DNA from: Bacillus oleivorans
GTDB lineage: Bacteria > Bacillota > Bacilli > Bacillales > JC228
Length of the DNA stretch: 64,000 nt
NCBI RefSeq assembly: GCF_900207585.1
Contig: NZ_OAOP01000006.1
Location: forward strand, 186,001-250,000
Reading direction: 5' to 3'
The position numbers and the translations under genes were made by a program. Below are positions 18,825-28,660 of this stretch, piece by piece. A model generated the notes under the pieces. The model saw nothing but the letters and a program-made list of their open reading frames with translations. It made no database searches and was not told the DNA's origin. Every line of letters begins with the position of its first letter. Position 1 is the stretch's first letter.

Positions 18825-20267
18825 CTACTCTTTTTTGGCAATGACCTCTAAGGCCGTTTGCAGCTGAAGGTCATAGCGAGGGTCATTCGTTTTATCTATA
18901 ACAGCTTTTTCCATAGCTGCAGCTGTACTCGTATCGATGACCCCTGTCATTCTCATTCCTTTTATTTGCTGGAAGGCTTTAACGGCAATTTCGGTTTGAT
19001 TACTGAAATAACCGTCCGTTCTGCCAGGTTCGAAGCCTAAGCTATCCAATATTACCTGTGCATTTTTAACATTTTCATTGTTCATATCCCGTTGCAGCGG
19101 TTCTTCTAGCTGAATCGGATGAGTGTAGTACACTTCGGATTGTCCAATTTCTATGTTCGGTTCAATCCCTTTTCCATGAATCCAGTTACCATTTGGAGTT
19201 AACCATTTAAAGAGAGTCAGCTTTATGTTGCTTCCATCTCCCATTGGGACAGCCTGCTGAACAGTACCTTTGCCAAAGGTCTTTTCACCTACTAGTGTGT
19301 AGCCTTCTACCTCTTTTAAGGCTGCGGCTAATATTTCAGAGGCAGAAGCACTTCCTTTATTTATCAAAACAGCGACTGGGTAATTCTTCGCTTCTTTCTT
19401 ATTAGAGAAGTATTGCATTTGGCTGCCTCTTCGTTCTTCAATTTGAACATAAGGCTTTGTATTGCTCACTAATTCCTTTAAGATATTTTCAACACTGGAG
19501 AGAAGACCTCCTGGATTTCCTCTTACATCTAATAAAAGACCATCGATTCCTTTTTCCTCAAAGGCCTTTAACTCTTCCATAAAATCTTCATCCGTATTTT
19601 CCGAGAATGAGGTAATTTCAATATAACCAATCGTTTTTCCGTTCTTCTCCAAGGTTTGAGCAAACACGGTTTCATTTGGAATCTCTGCCCGCTCTACCGG
19701 AATCTCAAGCGGTTTACTAAGTCCTTCCCGCTTAATCACAAGATTAACAACCGTCCCCTTTTCCCCTCTAATCTTTTCGGTTACATCATACAGGTCCATT
19801 CCCGATACAGTTTTTCCATCAACAGAGATAATTTCGTCATTAGGCTTCAAGCCAGCTTCTTCAGCAGGGGAATTTTTAAAAGGAGAAATGATATAAATCT
19901 TCCCTTCAATTTTACTAATTTCTGCACCAATGCCTTCAAACTCAGATTCTAAAGTGTTTGAGAACTGCTTGGTGGTTTCCTCATCCATATAGACAGAATA
20001 AGGATCATCCAAAGCCGACAGCATCCCCTGAATTGCCCCTTCAACCAGCTCTTCCTTTGGCACTTCCTCCACATAACCAGTCGAAATTAAATCGAAGGCA
20101 CGCTGCACTTTCCGCAAACTATCACTTAATATGTATGGATCCGATTGGTTCGGTAAGGCATCTTCCTTTTCATCTTCAAAAAAGGGATTGGCCCCCAATA
20201 AGAACCCACCCGTTCCTGTCACAATGGAACAGGACAATGTAATCGCTAACCACTTTTTATTCTTCAC
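18825..20267 (-). CDS. ctpB: Carboxyl-terminal processing protease CtpB
   Basis: This S41-family serine protease has 480 residues, the same as B. subtilis CtpB, and lies next to minJ as it does there. It has an N-terminal membrane anchor (residues 7-27), a PDZ domain (about 100-180), the protease core with Ser in KGSASASEIL and Lys in GEKTFGKG, and a C-terminal peptidoglycan-binding domain (about 395-465). In B. subtilis it cleaves SpoIVFA in the intermembrane space during sporulation and so helps trigger pro-sigma-K processing. The start is GTG at 20267, preceded by AGGGGGAG. Confidence 0.93.
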   Translation of the reverse strand: MKNKKWLAITLSCSIVTGTGGFLLGANPFFEDEKEDALPNQSDPYILSDSLRKVQRAFDLISTGYVEEVPKEELVEGAIQGMLSALDDPYSVYMDEETTKQFSNTLESEFEGIGAEISKIEGKIYIISPFKNSPAEEAGLKPNDEIISVDGKTVSGMDLYDVTEKIRGEKGTVVNLVIKREGLSKPLEIPVERAEIPNETVFAQTLEKNGKTIGYIEITSFSENTDEDFMEELKAFEEKGIDGLLLDVRGNPGGLLSSVENILKELVSNTKPYVQIEERRGSQMQYFSNKKEAKNYPVAVLINKGSASASEILAAALKEVEGYTLVGEKTFGKGTVQQAVPMGDGSNIKLTLFKWLTPNGNWIHGKGIEPNIEIGQSEVYYTHPIQLEEPLQRDMNNENVKNAQVILDSLGFEPGRTDGYFSNQTEIAVKAFQQIKGMRMTGVIDTSTAAAMEKAVIDKTNDPRYDLQLQTALEVIAKKE

Positions 20268-20397
20268 TCGGGCTCCCCCTAACCTGCTTCATTCTGTTAT
20301 GTAATCTGCCAACACGTAATAGTACAGGCACTTAGTCCAATATATGTACAGGCTTTTTAAATTATGAGACAAACTGCAGGAGAATTTGGCGGGGTTC

Positions 20398-20510
20398 GTA
20401 TTTGACCGATTGGCACCTCGGGTTTGACCCGTAGAAATCTATTTTGACAGATAAAACTGAATGCTGACCCGTAGAACATAATTTCGACTGATAGACCCAA
20501 AGTTTCACAA
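20398..20510. repeat. Degenerate tandem repeat, family A, second locus
   Basis: About five units share TTTGACCCGTAGAA or close variants, the same family as at 1731-1935. It lies between the ctpB start and the metX terminator. The rest of the gap 20268-20608 shows no gene. Confidence 0.7.
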
Positions 20511-20535
20511 ACCACCCCCTACCCTCCCCTGAAAT

Positions 20536-20569
20536 AAAAAAAGCCCTCCCCTATAAAATAGGAAAGAGC
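20536..20569 (-). terminator. Terminator after metX
   Basis: On the minus strand GCTCTTTCCTA pairs with TAGGGGAGGGC, including several G-U pairs, and is followed by seven T. It lies 40 bases past the metX stop. Confidence 0.75.
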
Positions 20570-20608
20570 AAATTTTATAAAAGGCCGACTATTAAAGTCT
20601 GAGAACCA

Positions 20609-21691
20609 TTACCCGACTTCTTCGGTGACCCTTTTTTCTTCAAGTGTCCGTTTAATCAGCGGTCCCCATTTTTCGAATTCGACTAAAAAGCCATCGTGAC
20701 CAAAGATGGTGTCTACTTCGAAAAAGCTTCCGTCCGGAACCGCTTCAGTAAACTCTGCAATTCTTAATGTCTCGTATAACAGGTCGCCTTTAAACCCGAG
20801 AGCGAGGACTTTGGCTTGGATTTGGCGCGATGCTTTCTGCCATCCTCCTCTATCTCTGCCAATATCATGACTATTCATCGCGTGCAATAATCTTAAATAG
20901 CTATTGGCATCAAAGCGGTCCCGTAATTTTTTCCCCTGATAGATTAAATAGGAATCGATTTGATACAGAGTCGGTGAGCCCTCATCCCTTACCTCGCGCT
21001 CGAACCGTTTCGAAAATAGCTGCGGGGTTCGGTATGTGATCATTCCTGCCATTCTCGCAATCTGTAACCCTTTTAGCTCTGCGTCCTGCCGATAATAACC
21101 GTCATTCCAGTTCGGATCATTTTCAATCGCTTCAATCGCAATCCGGTTAAATGCCATCCCATAGTCACTAAGTTCAGGTGTAGCAGCTAAGACCACTAAA
21201 TGATTCAAAAATGTAGGATATAAAAGCCCCCATTCTAATACTTGCATGCCTCCCAGAGAACCTCCTGCCACAGCATGAAGGGACTGAATCTTTAACTGAT
21301 CCAATGCCTTTTTTTGAACCCGGACTAGATCACGAATGGTCAGATACGGAAAACTGCCTTGATAGGGCCTGCCTGTTTTCGGGTTTGTGCTCGTTGGACC
21401 TGTTGTTCCATTACATCCCCCTAGCACGTTGAAAGTGATAACCTGATATTCTTTTGTATCAATATAACCACCTGGACCAATCAGCCCGCTCCACCAACCA
21501 GGGTTCTCTTTTGTCCCAACCGCATAATGATTTCCTGTTAATGCATGACATACGAGAATAGCGGGTCCCCGAAAATTCCCTGCCCTCTCATAAGCCACCT
21601 CAACTGATGACAAACATTCACCCGATTCAAGGATAAAATCTCCGATCTGAACAGTATTCGTTTCATATTGGTAATCGAGCCTAGATTTCAA
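20609..21691 (-). CDS. metX: Homoserine O-acetyltransferase
   Basis: This alpha/beta-hydrolase transfers acetyl from acetyl-CoA to homoserine, giving O-acetylhomoserine for methionine synthesis. The family features are CHALTGNHYA (oxyanion region), the nucleophile elbow GGSLGGMQ (Ser near 145), GGCNGTTGP and the C-terminal GHDGFLVE, which supplies the catalytic His. The length of 360 is normal. The frame begins with TTG at 21691 and no in-frame ATG lies near it, so the TTG start is accepted despite a weak ribosome site (GAAAGAG). It lies 55 bases downstream of metY, and both belong to the SAM-riboswitch operon. Confidence 0.9.
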   Translation of the reverse strand: MKSRLDYQYETNTVQIGDFILESGECLSSVEVAYERAGNFRGPAILVCHALTGNHYAVGTKENPGWWSGLIGPGGYIDTKEYQVITFNVLGGCNGTTGPTSTNPKTGRPYQGSFPYLTIRDLVRVQKKALDQLKIQSLHAVAGGSLGGMQVLEWGLLYPTFLNHLVVLAATPELSDYGMAFNRIAIEAIENDPNWNDGYYRQDAELKGLQIARMAGMITYRTPQLFSKRFEREVRDEGSPTLYQIDSYLIYQGKKLRDRFDANSYLRLLHAMNSHDIGRDRGGWQKASRQIQAKVLALGFKGDLLYETLRIAEFTEAVPDGSFFEVDTIFGHDGFLVEFEKWGPLIKRTLEEKRVTEEVG

Positions 21692-21746
21692 AAGGCATCA
21701 GCTCTTTCATAAAAGTAGTTGTATAAAAACGAATTACATCCAATGA

Positions 21747-23093
<1,347 letters not shown>

Positions 23094-23220
23094 TTATTTT
23101 TATAAAAGTATTCCGATTTAAGAACTAGGATAACTTCCTACAGAGTGAACCCAACTTTTATGGTGTGTTTTTTTATTTTAGGGGGAACACATTCAAAAAG
23201 AAGTGAATGAAGAGGAATTA

Positions 23221-23245
23221 AAAAACCCTCTTCATAAGAAGAGGG
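23221..23245 (-). terminator. Riboswitch-controlled terminator ahead of metY
   Basis: On the minus strand CCCTCTTC and GAAGAGGG form a hairpin followed by TTTTTTAA. It lies between the SAM-binding domain and metY. It is the expected expression platform of an S-box: terminated when SAM is bound. Confidence 0.9.
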
Positions 23246-23263
23246 ATGATTACTCGAGTCCTC

Positions 23264-23376
23264 CTCTTATCTTTCAGATCCACTTTGATCTGTAGGAAGT
23301 AGCACCTTTTCAAACCGTTCGTTTGATGGTTGCCGGGCTTCATCGGGCCTAGTCCCTCCGCCGCTCTGGATAAGAG
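23264..23376 (-). promoter_or_regulatory. SAM-I riboswitch (S-box)
   Basis: The P1 arms CTCTTATC and GATAAGAG close the element. The minus strand shows the S-box core AGCGGCGGAGGGACTAGGCC, then GATGAAGCCCGGCAACC, then the P3/P4 region ending AGGTGCTACTTCC. This matches the SAM-I aptamer pattern in order and spacing. It should shut off metY-metX when S-adenosylmethionine is plentiful. Confidence 0.95.
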
Positions 23377-23424
23377 ATATTCAATTAATGAGAAGCTAAA
23401 ACGATAATTGCTCGTTTGAAGTGA

Positions 23425-23454
23425 ATTATAGAGTAAAAGGTTTTACATCGTCAA
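23425..23454 (-). promoter_or_regulatory. Sigma-A promoter for the metY-metX operon
   Basis: On the minus strand TTGACG (23454-23449) is followed by an 18-nt spacer and a perfect TATAAT (23430-23425). It lies about 50 bases upstream of the riboswitch, as expected for an S-box leader. Confidence 0.75.
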
Positions 23455-23472
23455 GCATTTTTCTGTAAATTT

Positions 23473-24615
23473 TTATTTTTCCGCTAATTTCAATGCTTGC
23501 TGAAATGCATTCTCTATGTCAGAAAAATCCTCTATACCAACAGATATACGCACTAAATGGGACGTTATGCCTAATTTTTTCCGAACTTCTTTCGGGAGTG
23601 CCCGGTGGGAAGTCGCAAGCGGATAAGACACCGTAGTTTCTACTCCTGCCAGCGAAGGAACAATGGCAATCCAGGATAGGTTAGCAAAAAATAAACTCAT
23701 ATCAATCTCAGGCTTCAGCTCAACCGACACCATCGCGCCGTTTCCTTTTTCAGAAACGCTGGTCGGATAAAAAACTTTCTCAACGGCTGGGTGCTCTTGT
23801 AAAAAGGCAGCGAGTTTCTCTGCATTTTCACATTGCTGCCTCATCCGCAGCGCCATCGTTTTCAGTCCCCGACAAGCAAGCCACGCTTCAAATGGACTTA
23901 CATTTGCACCCCATGTAACCACTTTTTGTTTCGCAAGCTCGACCCATTTTTTACTGCCGACCACTACCCCAGCCGTCACATCACTATGTCCGCCAATGTA
24001 TTTAGTGGCCGAATGAATGACAATATCAATTCCTTTTTCAAGCGGTCTTAGTAAATAAGGGGTAGCGAACGTATTATCAACCATTGACGTCAGGTTATGT
24101 TTTTTGGCTAGCGTTACTAGGGTTTCTAGTGATTCCACACATAAAAAAGGATTCGTGATCGTTTCAGAATAAAGCAGTTTAGTGTTTGGGGTAATCGCCG
24201 CCTCTATTTGTTCAGGGTATGTAAAATCAACAAAAGTTACCTTAATTCCAATTTCCTTCAGCTGCTGCTCAAGGAAATGGTAGGTTCCTCCATAAACGTC
24301 CTCACTTGCTATAATGTGGTCTCCATTTTTACAAACTGCCAGGATTCCTGCCATAATCGCAGAAAGACCAGAAGAAGAAGCAACACCCGCCTCTGCATTT
24401 TCTAATAATGCGACCGCTTGTCCCAACTCATCCGTATTAGGGTTACCGTTTCGTGTATATAAGTAAGGAAGCTCACCTGTATAATGTGATTCTAGTTCCT
24501 CCAGGGTTTTAAAAGAAAACACAGACGTCTGATAGATTGGCGTGGTTTTACTTCGATTAATCGATGCTTGATCGATCGCAAAATGGACCGCTTTCGTTTC
24601 AAATGATTGAGACAC
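23473..24615 (-). CDS. Cys/Met-metabolism PLP enzyme (cystathionine synthase/lyase-like)
   Basis: This protein has 380 residues from a GTG at 24615, chosen because AAGGGAG lies eight bases upstream. A longer in-frame start at 24675 lacks this signal. It has YTRNGNPNTDELG, SSGLSAIMA, VDNTFATP and the PLP Lys in HSATKYIGGHSD. Closest types are cystathionine gamma-synthase, cystathionine gamma-lyase and related lyases, and I cannot choose among them. The segment after VEKVFYPT, where relatives have a His-rich stretch before the GFGGM.SFE region, is shorter than usual. It ends 18 bases before the met promoter and has no S-box of its own, so its regulation differs from metYX. Confidence 0.8.
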   Translation of the reverse strand: MSQSFETKAVHFAIDQASINRSKTTPIYQTSVFSFKTLEELESHYTGELPYLYTRNGNPNTDELGQAVALLENAEAGVASSSGLSAIMAGILAVCKNGDHIIASEDVYGGTYHFLEQQLKEIGIKVTFVDFTYPEQIEAAITPNTKLLYSETITNPFLCVESLETLVTLAKKHNLTSMVDNTFATPYLLRPLEKGIDIVIHSATKYIGGHSDVTAGVVVGSKKWVELAKQKVVTWGANVSPFEAWLACRGLKTMALRMRQQCENAEKLAAFLQEHPAVEKVFYPTSVSEKGNGAMVSVELKPEIDMSLFFANLSWIAIVPSLAGVETTVSYPLATSHRALPKEVRKKLGITSHLVRISVGIEDFSDIENAFQQALKLAEK

Positions 24616-24741
24616 TAGAAAAACTCCCTTCACTCTGTCTATGTACAATTGTTTTATTGCAGTATTTAATTGCACTCATTGTACATCTAATTCTGTGGCA
24701 ATAACATAGTTTTTAAAAATTTAATAAAGGAAATCTTTAGG

Positions 24742-24889
24742 GTTTCGTGCATTCCTGCCTCGTTTTCGTGCATTCCTGCCTCGTTTTCGTGCATTCCTGC
24801 CTCGTTTTCGTGCATTCCTGCCTCGTTTTCGTGCATTCCTGCCGTCATTTCGTGCATTACCCCAACAATTTCGTGCCCCCGAATCGCGT
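24742..24889. repeat. Tandem repeat, family B (TTTCGTGCATTCCTGCC)
   Basis: Five nearly perfect 21-nt units are followed by three decaying ones that keep TTTCGTGC. The block lies between the M23 hydrolase gene and the PLP enzyme gene. It is the least degenerate short array in the window, which suggests recent expansion. The rest of the gap 24616-24987 holds only the terminator below. Confidence 0.9.
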
Positions 24890-24940
24890 ATTACCACCCT
24901 AGTTGATTAACCACTATACTCTATACAATAACCCCCATAC

Positions 24941-24970
24941 AAAAAACCCGGGCATCCCACTTGCCCGGGT
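24941..24970 (-). terminator. Terminator after the M23 hydrolase gene
   Basis: ACCCGGGCA and TGCCCGGGT form a 9-bp stem. On the minus strand it is followed by TTTTTTG. It lies 17 bases past the stop codon. Confidence 0.9.
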
Positions 24971-24987
24971 CTAGGAGTCTATTAAAT

Positions 24988-26223
24988 TTAGAACGAAAGA
25001 TACTTTCTTGGATCCACGGCGTTTGACTTGTTGGCATTCCATGGTCCTTCGTGAATTTCAAAGTGTAAGTGCTGACCGAAGGACATACCCGTGTTACCCA
25101 TAACACCAATTTGCTGTCCTCTTGCGACAACTTCACCTTCACCTACGCTTCGGCTGTTTAAGTGTGCATAAACGGTGGTAAAGATTTGTCCGTTAATGGA
25201 ATGGCTGACAAATATAGCATTTCCATAGCTTGGAGAGTAATAAGACCGGATAACGACACCATCTGCTGCTGCTAGAACTGGAACATGACCGCCTTTAGCA
25301 ATATCTATTCCGTAGTGGAAGTCTCCCCATCTTGGTCCGAATTCCGATGAAACATATCCGGCAGAAGGAATCATAAAGGATCCGCCCGTATCAGCAGGAT
25401 AAGATCCGCCATTAGCTTGAGCTGCCTTTCTTTGTCGCTCTAATTCAGCTAATCTTTCTTTTTCAAGTTTTATCGCTTTGGCCATGGCAGCTTCTTGTGC
25501 TGCCAGCAATTCTTCCTGTTCTTTTAGATCCATTACTTCATTTTCAATGTTGATTTGCTGCTGACGAAGCTCTTCCATGAGTGCATCTTTTTCTTTACGC
25601 TGGGAATCTAGGCTTGCTTTCATTTCTTCCAGTTCTTTTCGTAAAGTTTCTAATTTCGCAAGCTCTTCTTCTTGTTGTTTTTGCAGCTTTTCTAATTTAG
25701 CTAAGTCTTCTTCTTGTTGTTTGATTAACTGCTTGTCCGCATCCATAATTGTCGAAACAGCGTTAACGCGGCTAATGAATTCCCCGAAGCTATTAGCACC
25801 TAGTAAAACATCTAAATAACTTAGGGCACCTCCAGAGCGCTGGAAAGAACGAGCCCGTTCTTTTAATAATTCATTTCGCTTCTCAATCGTTTCTGTTAAT
25901 TCTCTAATCTCAGCTTGAAGAAGGGAAATCTCTTCTTTTTTTCTAGCAATCTCTTGATCTTTTTCATTAATCTTTGTGTTCGTTTCTGAAATCTTTGTAT
26001 CAAGAGCCTGTACTTCTTGCTTTATGCGATCCTGTTCCGCCTGTAAGCTGCTGATTTCTGCATTCTTTTTATCGATTTCGCTGTTGACCCCTGAGCGTTC
26101 TTCACTAATTGAATCTTTTTGATCTTCTAAATCGCTTAGCGTATTTGCCTCAGCTACGCTATATGTGAGAGTTCCAACTAATAGAAAAAACGCTGTAACT
26201 ATTGAAAGCGTGCTTTTTTTCAA
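24988..26223 (-). CDS. Coiled-coil M23 peptidoglycan hydrolase, FtsEX-associated
   Basis: This 411-residue secreted protein has a signal peptide (cleavage after AEA, near residue 26), a long coiled coil of about 250 residues rich in Glu, Gln and Lys, and a C-terminal LytM/M23 zinc endopeptidase with HYGIDIA and HLHFEIH metal ligands. The EnvC-like layout and the position directly after ftsX suggest that FtsEX activates this hydrolase, as FtsEX does CwlO in B. subtilis and PcsB in streptococci. That link is inference. The start is a TTG at 26223, preceded by AGGGA. The stop is followed by a strong terminator. Confidence 0.85.
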   Translation of the reverse strand: MKKSTLSIVTAFFLLVGTLTYSVAEANTLSDLEDQKDSISEERSGVNSEIDKKNAEISSLQAEQDRIKQEVQALDTKISETNTKINEKDQEIARKKEEISLLQAEIRELTETIEKRNELLKERARSFQRSGGALSYLDVLLGANSFGEFISRVNAVSTIMDADKQLIKQQEEDLAKLEKLQKQQEEELAKLETLRKELEEMKASLDSQRKEKDALMEELRQQQINIENEVMDLKEQEELLAAQEAAMAKAIKLEKERLAELERQRKAAQANGGSYPADTGGSFMIPSAGYVSSEFGPRWGDFHYGIDIAKGGHVPVLAAADGVVIRSYYSPSYGNAIFVSHSINGQIFTTVYAHLNSRSVGEGEVVARGQQIGVMGNTGMSFGQHLHFEIHEGPWNANKSNAVDPRKYLSF

Positions 26224-26310
26224 AAGTATTCCCTGCCTTTCATTTCATAGACTTTAAAGTGAAGTATGTATGTATGTGGAGCTGAAGATGGGTCAGCTCC
26301 ATTTTAAGAT

Positions 26311-27204
26311 TTAAGCTTTTAAGAACTTGCGAATTGACATGGTACTTCCCCAGATTCCAATCAGTGCCCCTAGCAGAATAAGCACTCCGGACAGCTGATA
26401 GATAAATGGAGTATAGTCCAATATTCTTATAAAAGTAGATTCCAGCTGAGGAGCCAGGTAATCATAAACTTTTTTGTATAGTATCGCGATAATGGTAATT
26501 GGAACAAAAGAACCTAATACCCCAAGCCACATTCCTTCCAGGAAAAACGGCCATCTGATGAAACCATTCGTAGCTCCAACCAATCGCATGATTTCAATCT
26601 CTTTGCTTCTGGCAAGAATCGTAATTTTAATCGTATTAGAAATAAGGAACATCGCTGTAAACAGTAGCCCAACTATTAAAACAAGTCCAACGTTCCTTCC
26701 CATTTCAAGGATGTTAAATAGATTTTCTATTTTTCCAGCCCCGTACTCAGTTTCGTTTACACTCTGCATGACTTTGATTTGATTGGCGACAGCCTGAGTA
26801 TTTCTTGGGTCGGTTGCTTTGACAATGTATTTATCGTGTAAAGGGTTTTCCTGCTGCCAGAGGGCAAAGAGCTCACCCTCATCTCCCATGCTTTCTGCAA
26901 ACACAGCAAGCTCCTGGTCCTTAGAAGAAAAAGTAACTTCCTCCACACCGTTTAAGGCTTTTATTTGTTCGCCTAATTGTTCTACCGCCGCTTGGTCAGC
27001 GGTCAAATCGATATAAACATGGATTTCAACATCTTCTTCTAGTGATGTTGCAACCGAATTTAAATTCATCATGATCAGAAAAAATACTCCGACTAATAGC
27101 AGCGTGACCGTTACGGCACTGACTGACGCGAAGGTCATCCAACTGTTACGTCCTAAACTCTTGATGCTCTCACGAATATGTCTAAGGAGGGTTCTAGCTT
27201 TCAT
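26311..27204 (-). CDS. ftsX: Cell division ABC transporter permease FtsX
   Basis: FtsX is the membrane partner of FtsE, controlling peptidoglycan hydrolases. It has 297 residues from the ATG at 27204, preceded by AAAGGAG and overlapping the ftsE stop by 11 bases. A longer frame from 27264 would run deep into ftsE. It has one N-terminal helix (about 22-45), an extracellular domain of about 120 residues and three C-terminal helices. SLGRNSWMTFASVSAV and MRLVGATNGFIRWPFFLEG are FtsX signatures. Confidence 0.94.
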   Translation of the reverse strand: MKARTLLRHIRESIKSLGRNSWMTFASVSAVTVTLLLVGVFFLIMMNLNSVATSLEEDVEIHVYIDLTADQAAVEQLGEQIKALNGVEEVTFSSKDQELAVFAESMGDEGELFALWQQENPLHDKYIVKATDPRNTQAVANQIKVMQSVNETEYGAGKIENLFNILEMGRNVGLVLIVGLLFTAMFLISNTIKITILARSKEIEIMRLVGATNGFIRWPFFLEGMWLGVLGSFVPITIIAILYKKVYDYLAPQLESTFIRILDYTPFIYQLSGVLILLGALIGIWGSTMSIRKFLKA

Positions 27205-27880
27205 AGCCATAATCTCCTTTCTCTTCATCGCGTACAATCTGTCCGTTTTCAACGGCAATAACACGATGTTTTAGGGTGTTAACAATCTCTTTGTTGTGAG
27301 TAGCCATGACCACTGTTGTACCGCGGTTATTAATTTCCTCAAAGATTCTCATAATGTCCCAGCTCGTATCAGGATCTAAGTTACCTGTGGGCTCGTCCGC
27401 TATGACAACCTTTGGCGAGTTTACAATGGAACGTGCAATCGAAATCCGCTGCTGTTCTCCCCCTGAAAGCTCAGATGGAAGCATTCTTGCTTTATGCTTT
27501 AAGCTCACTAAATCAAGAACCTCCATAACCCGTCTGCGGATTTGCTTTGGAGTTTCTTCGATCGCCTCTAGTGCAAAAGCAACATTTTCATAGACTGTTA
27601 GTTTCGGCAAAAGCTTAAAATCCTGAAAAACTACGCCTAGATTTCTTCTAAAGATCGGAACCCGGCTGTTGCGAAGTGTTGATAGATTCGTACTATTAAC
27701 AATAATGACTCCGCTTGACGGCTTTTCCTCACGATACATCATTTTTATAAACGTAGACTTGCCCGCACCGCTGGGACCTACGACATAAACAAATTCACCT
27801 TTATCAATCTTGACGTTAATGCCATTTGCAGCCATAACGCCGTTTTTATATTTTTTATAAACGTCCTTCATTTCTATCAT
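27194..27880 (-). CDS. ftsE: Cell division ATP-binding protein FtsE
   Basis: This 228-residue ABC ATPase has Walker A GPSGAGKST, signature LSGGEQQRISIARS, Walker B VVIADEPTGNLDP and H-loop MATHNKEI. The sequence and the overlap with ftsX identify FtsE. In B. subtilis FtsEX acts in elongation and at the start of sporulation, through CwlO. The ATG at 27880 follows a GGGTGG stretch. Confidence 0.95.
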   Translation of the reverse strand: MIEMKDVYKKYKNGVMAANGINVKIDKGEFVYVVGPSGAGKSTFIKMMYREEKPSSGVIIVNSTNLSTLRNSRVPIFRRNLGVVFQDFKLLPKLTVYENVAFALEAIEETPKQIRRRVMEVLDLVSLKHKARMLPSELSGGEQQRISIARSIVNSPKVVIADEPTGNLDPDTSWDIMRIFEEINNRGTTVVMATHNKEIVNTLKHRVIAVENGQIVRDEEKGDYGYES

Positions 27881-28254
27881 GAATTAACCACCCAAATGTT
27901 GTTGTCCTCTAATTACAAATTCAATATTACTATAATCCGACAATATATTTATACATGTTTTGACAATTTCTCTAAAAAAATGAATATATTTACCCTATTT
28001 TTCGGTTTCAGAAACATTATAACACTCAAATTGTCAAAAAAAACGAAAAAAATATTACATTTTCTTTTCAATTAGGGCTATATCACTAGATTTCTTATTT
28101 TAGCAGAGTTGGAATTTGTCGATAACTGGAAAACGATAGATTTTAGTCCTATTTTTTCCATGATTGGCAATAGGGCTTTGGCTCGGAATTTGTAAAGATA
28201 AGTCTGCTGCTCAATATTTAGCGAAACTGTCTAGAGTCTTATTTCCTGAAATTG
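27881..28254. other. AT-rich upstream region of ftsE without a gene
   Basis: No coding frame with a ribosome site is visible. The best promoter candidate on the minus strand is an extended -10, TGTTATAAT, at 28024-28016. The nearby TTGACA is only 10 nt away and cannot serve as its -35 box. The assignment is weak. Confidence 0.3.
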
Positions 28255-28257
28255 GAT

Positions 28258-28287
28258 AAAAATAAGGACCCTTTGAAAAGAGTCCTT
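28258..28287 (-). terminator. Terminator after cccB
   Basis: On the minus strand AAGGACTC pairs with GGGTCCTT and is followed by ATTTTTAT. It lies about 12 bases past the cccB stop. Confidence 0.75.
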
Positions 28288-28298
28288 GACATCGTCTA

Positions 28299-28634
28299 TT
28301 ATTTTAAAGTGGAAAGCCATTCTGCTACAGCCGCAGCTTCATCGCCTTGAATCAAACCTCCAGGCATATTCGTTCCTTTACCTTCTAAAATAATCTCCTC
28401 GATTTCCGCTTGCGAGTATTTAGAACCTACCTTTTGAAGGGAAGGTCCGCCTGTTCCTTCTAGATTTTGACCGTGACATTGCAGACAATTTTGTTCGTAA
28501 ATAGGTCGTGCTTGTGCTTCAATTGCACTCGTATCAGCCCCATTTTCTTGATTGGTTTCTTCCTCCTCGCCCCCGCCGCATGCTGCTAATGCAAGCATGA
28601 ACAGGATGAAAAAAGAAAATAATTTTTTAGGCAA
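28299..28634 (-). CDS. cccB: Membrane-anchored cytochrome c-551
   Basis: This small lipoprotein cytochrome has 111 residues: lipobox LAAC with Cys19, an acidic linker, one heme site CLQCH (Cys50, Cys53, His54) and Met90 in TNMPGG as the likely second iron ligand. It carries electrons on the outer face of the membrane toward a terminal oxidase. Position between yvjA and ftsE matches B. subtilis cccB. The start is TTG at 28634 with AAAGGAGG seven bases upstream, so the rare start codon is well supported. Confidence 0.93.
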   Translation of the reverse strand: MPKKLFSFFILFMLALAACGGGEEEETNQENGADTSAIEAQARPIYEQNCLQCHGQNLEGTGGPSLQKVGSKYSQAEIEEIILEGKGTNMPGGLIQGDEAAAVAEWLSTLK

Positions 28635-28660
28635 ACTGATTCCTCCTTTAAACTGAAAAA

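Noticed and set aside
21666-21720. A nine-codon frame before metX as a regulatory upstream peptide
   Set aside because: It has no ribosome site of its own and no pausing motif. The SAM riboswitch upstream already explains regulation.
28016-28036. TTGACA next to TATAAT upstream of ftsE as a sigma-A promoter
   Set aside because: The two boxes are only 10 nt apart, so they cannot act together. Only the extended -10 remains as a weak candidate.
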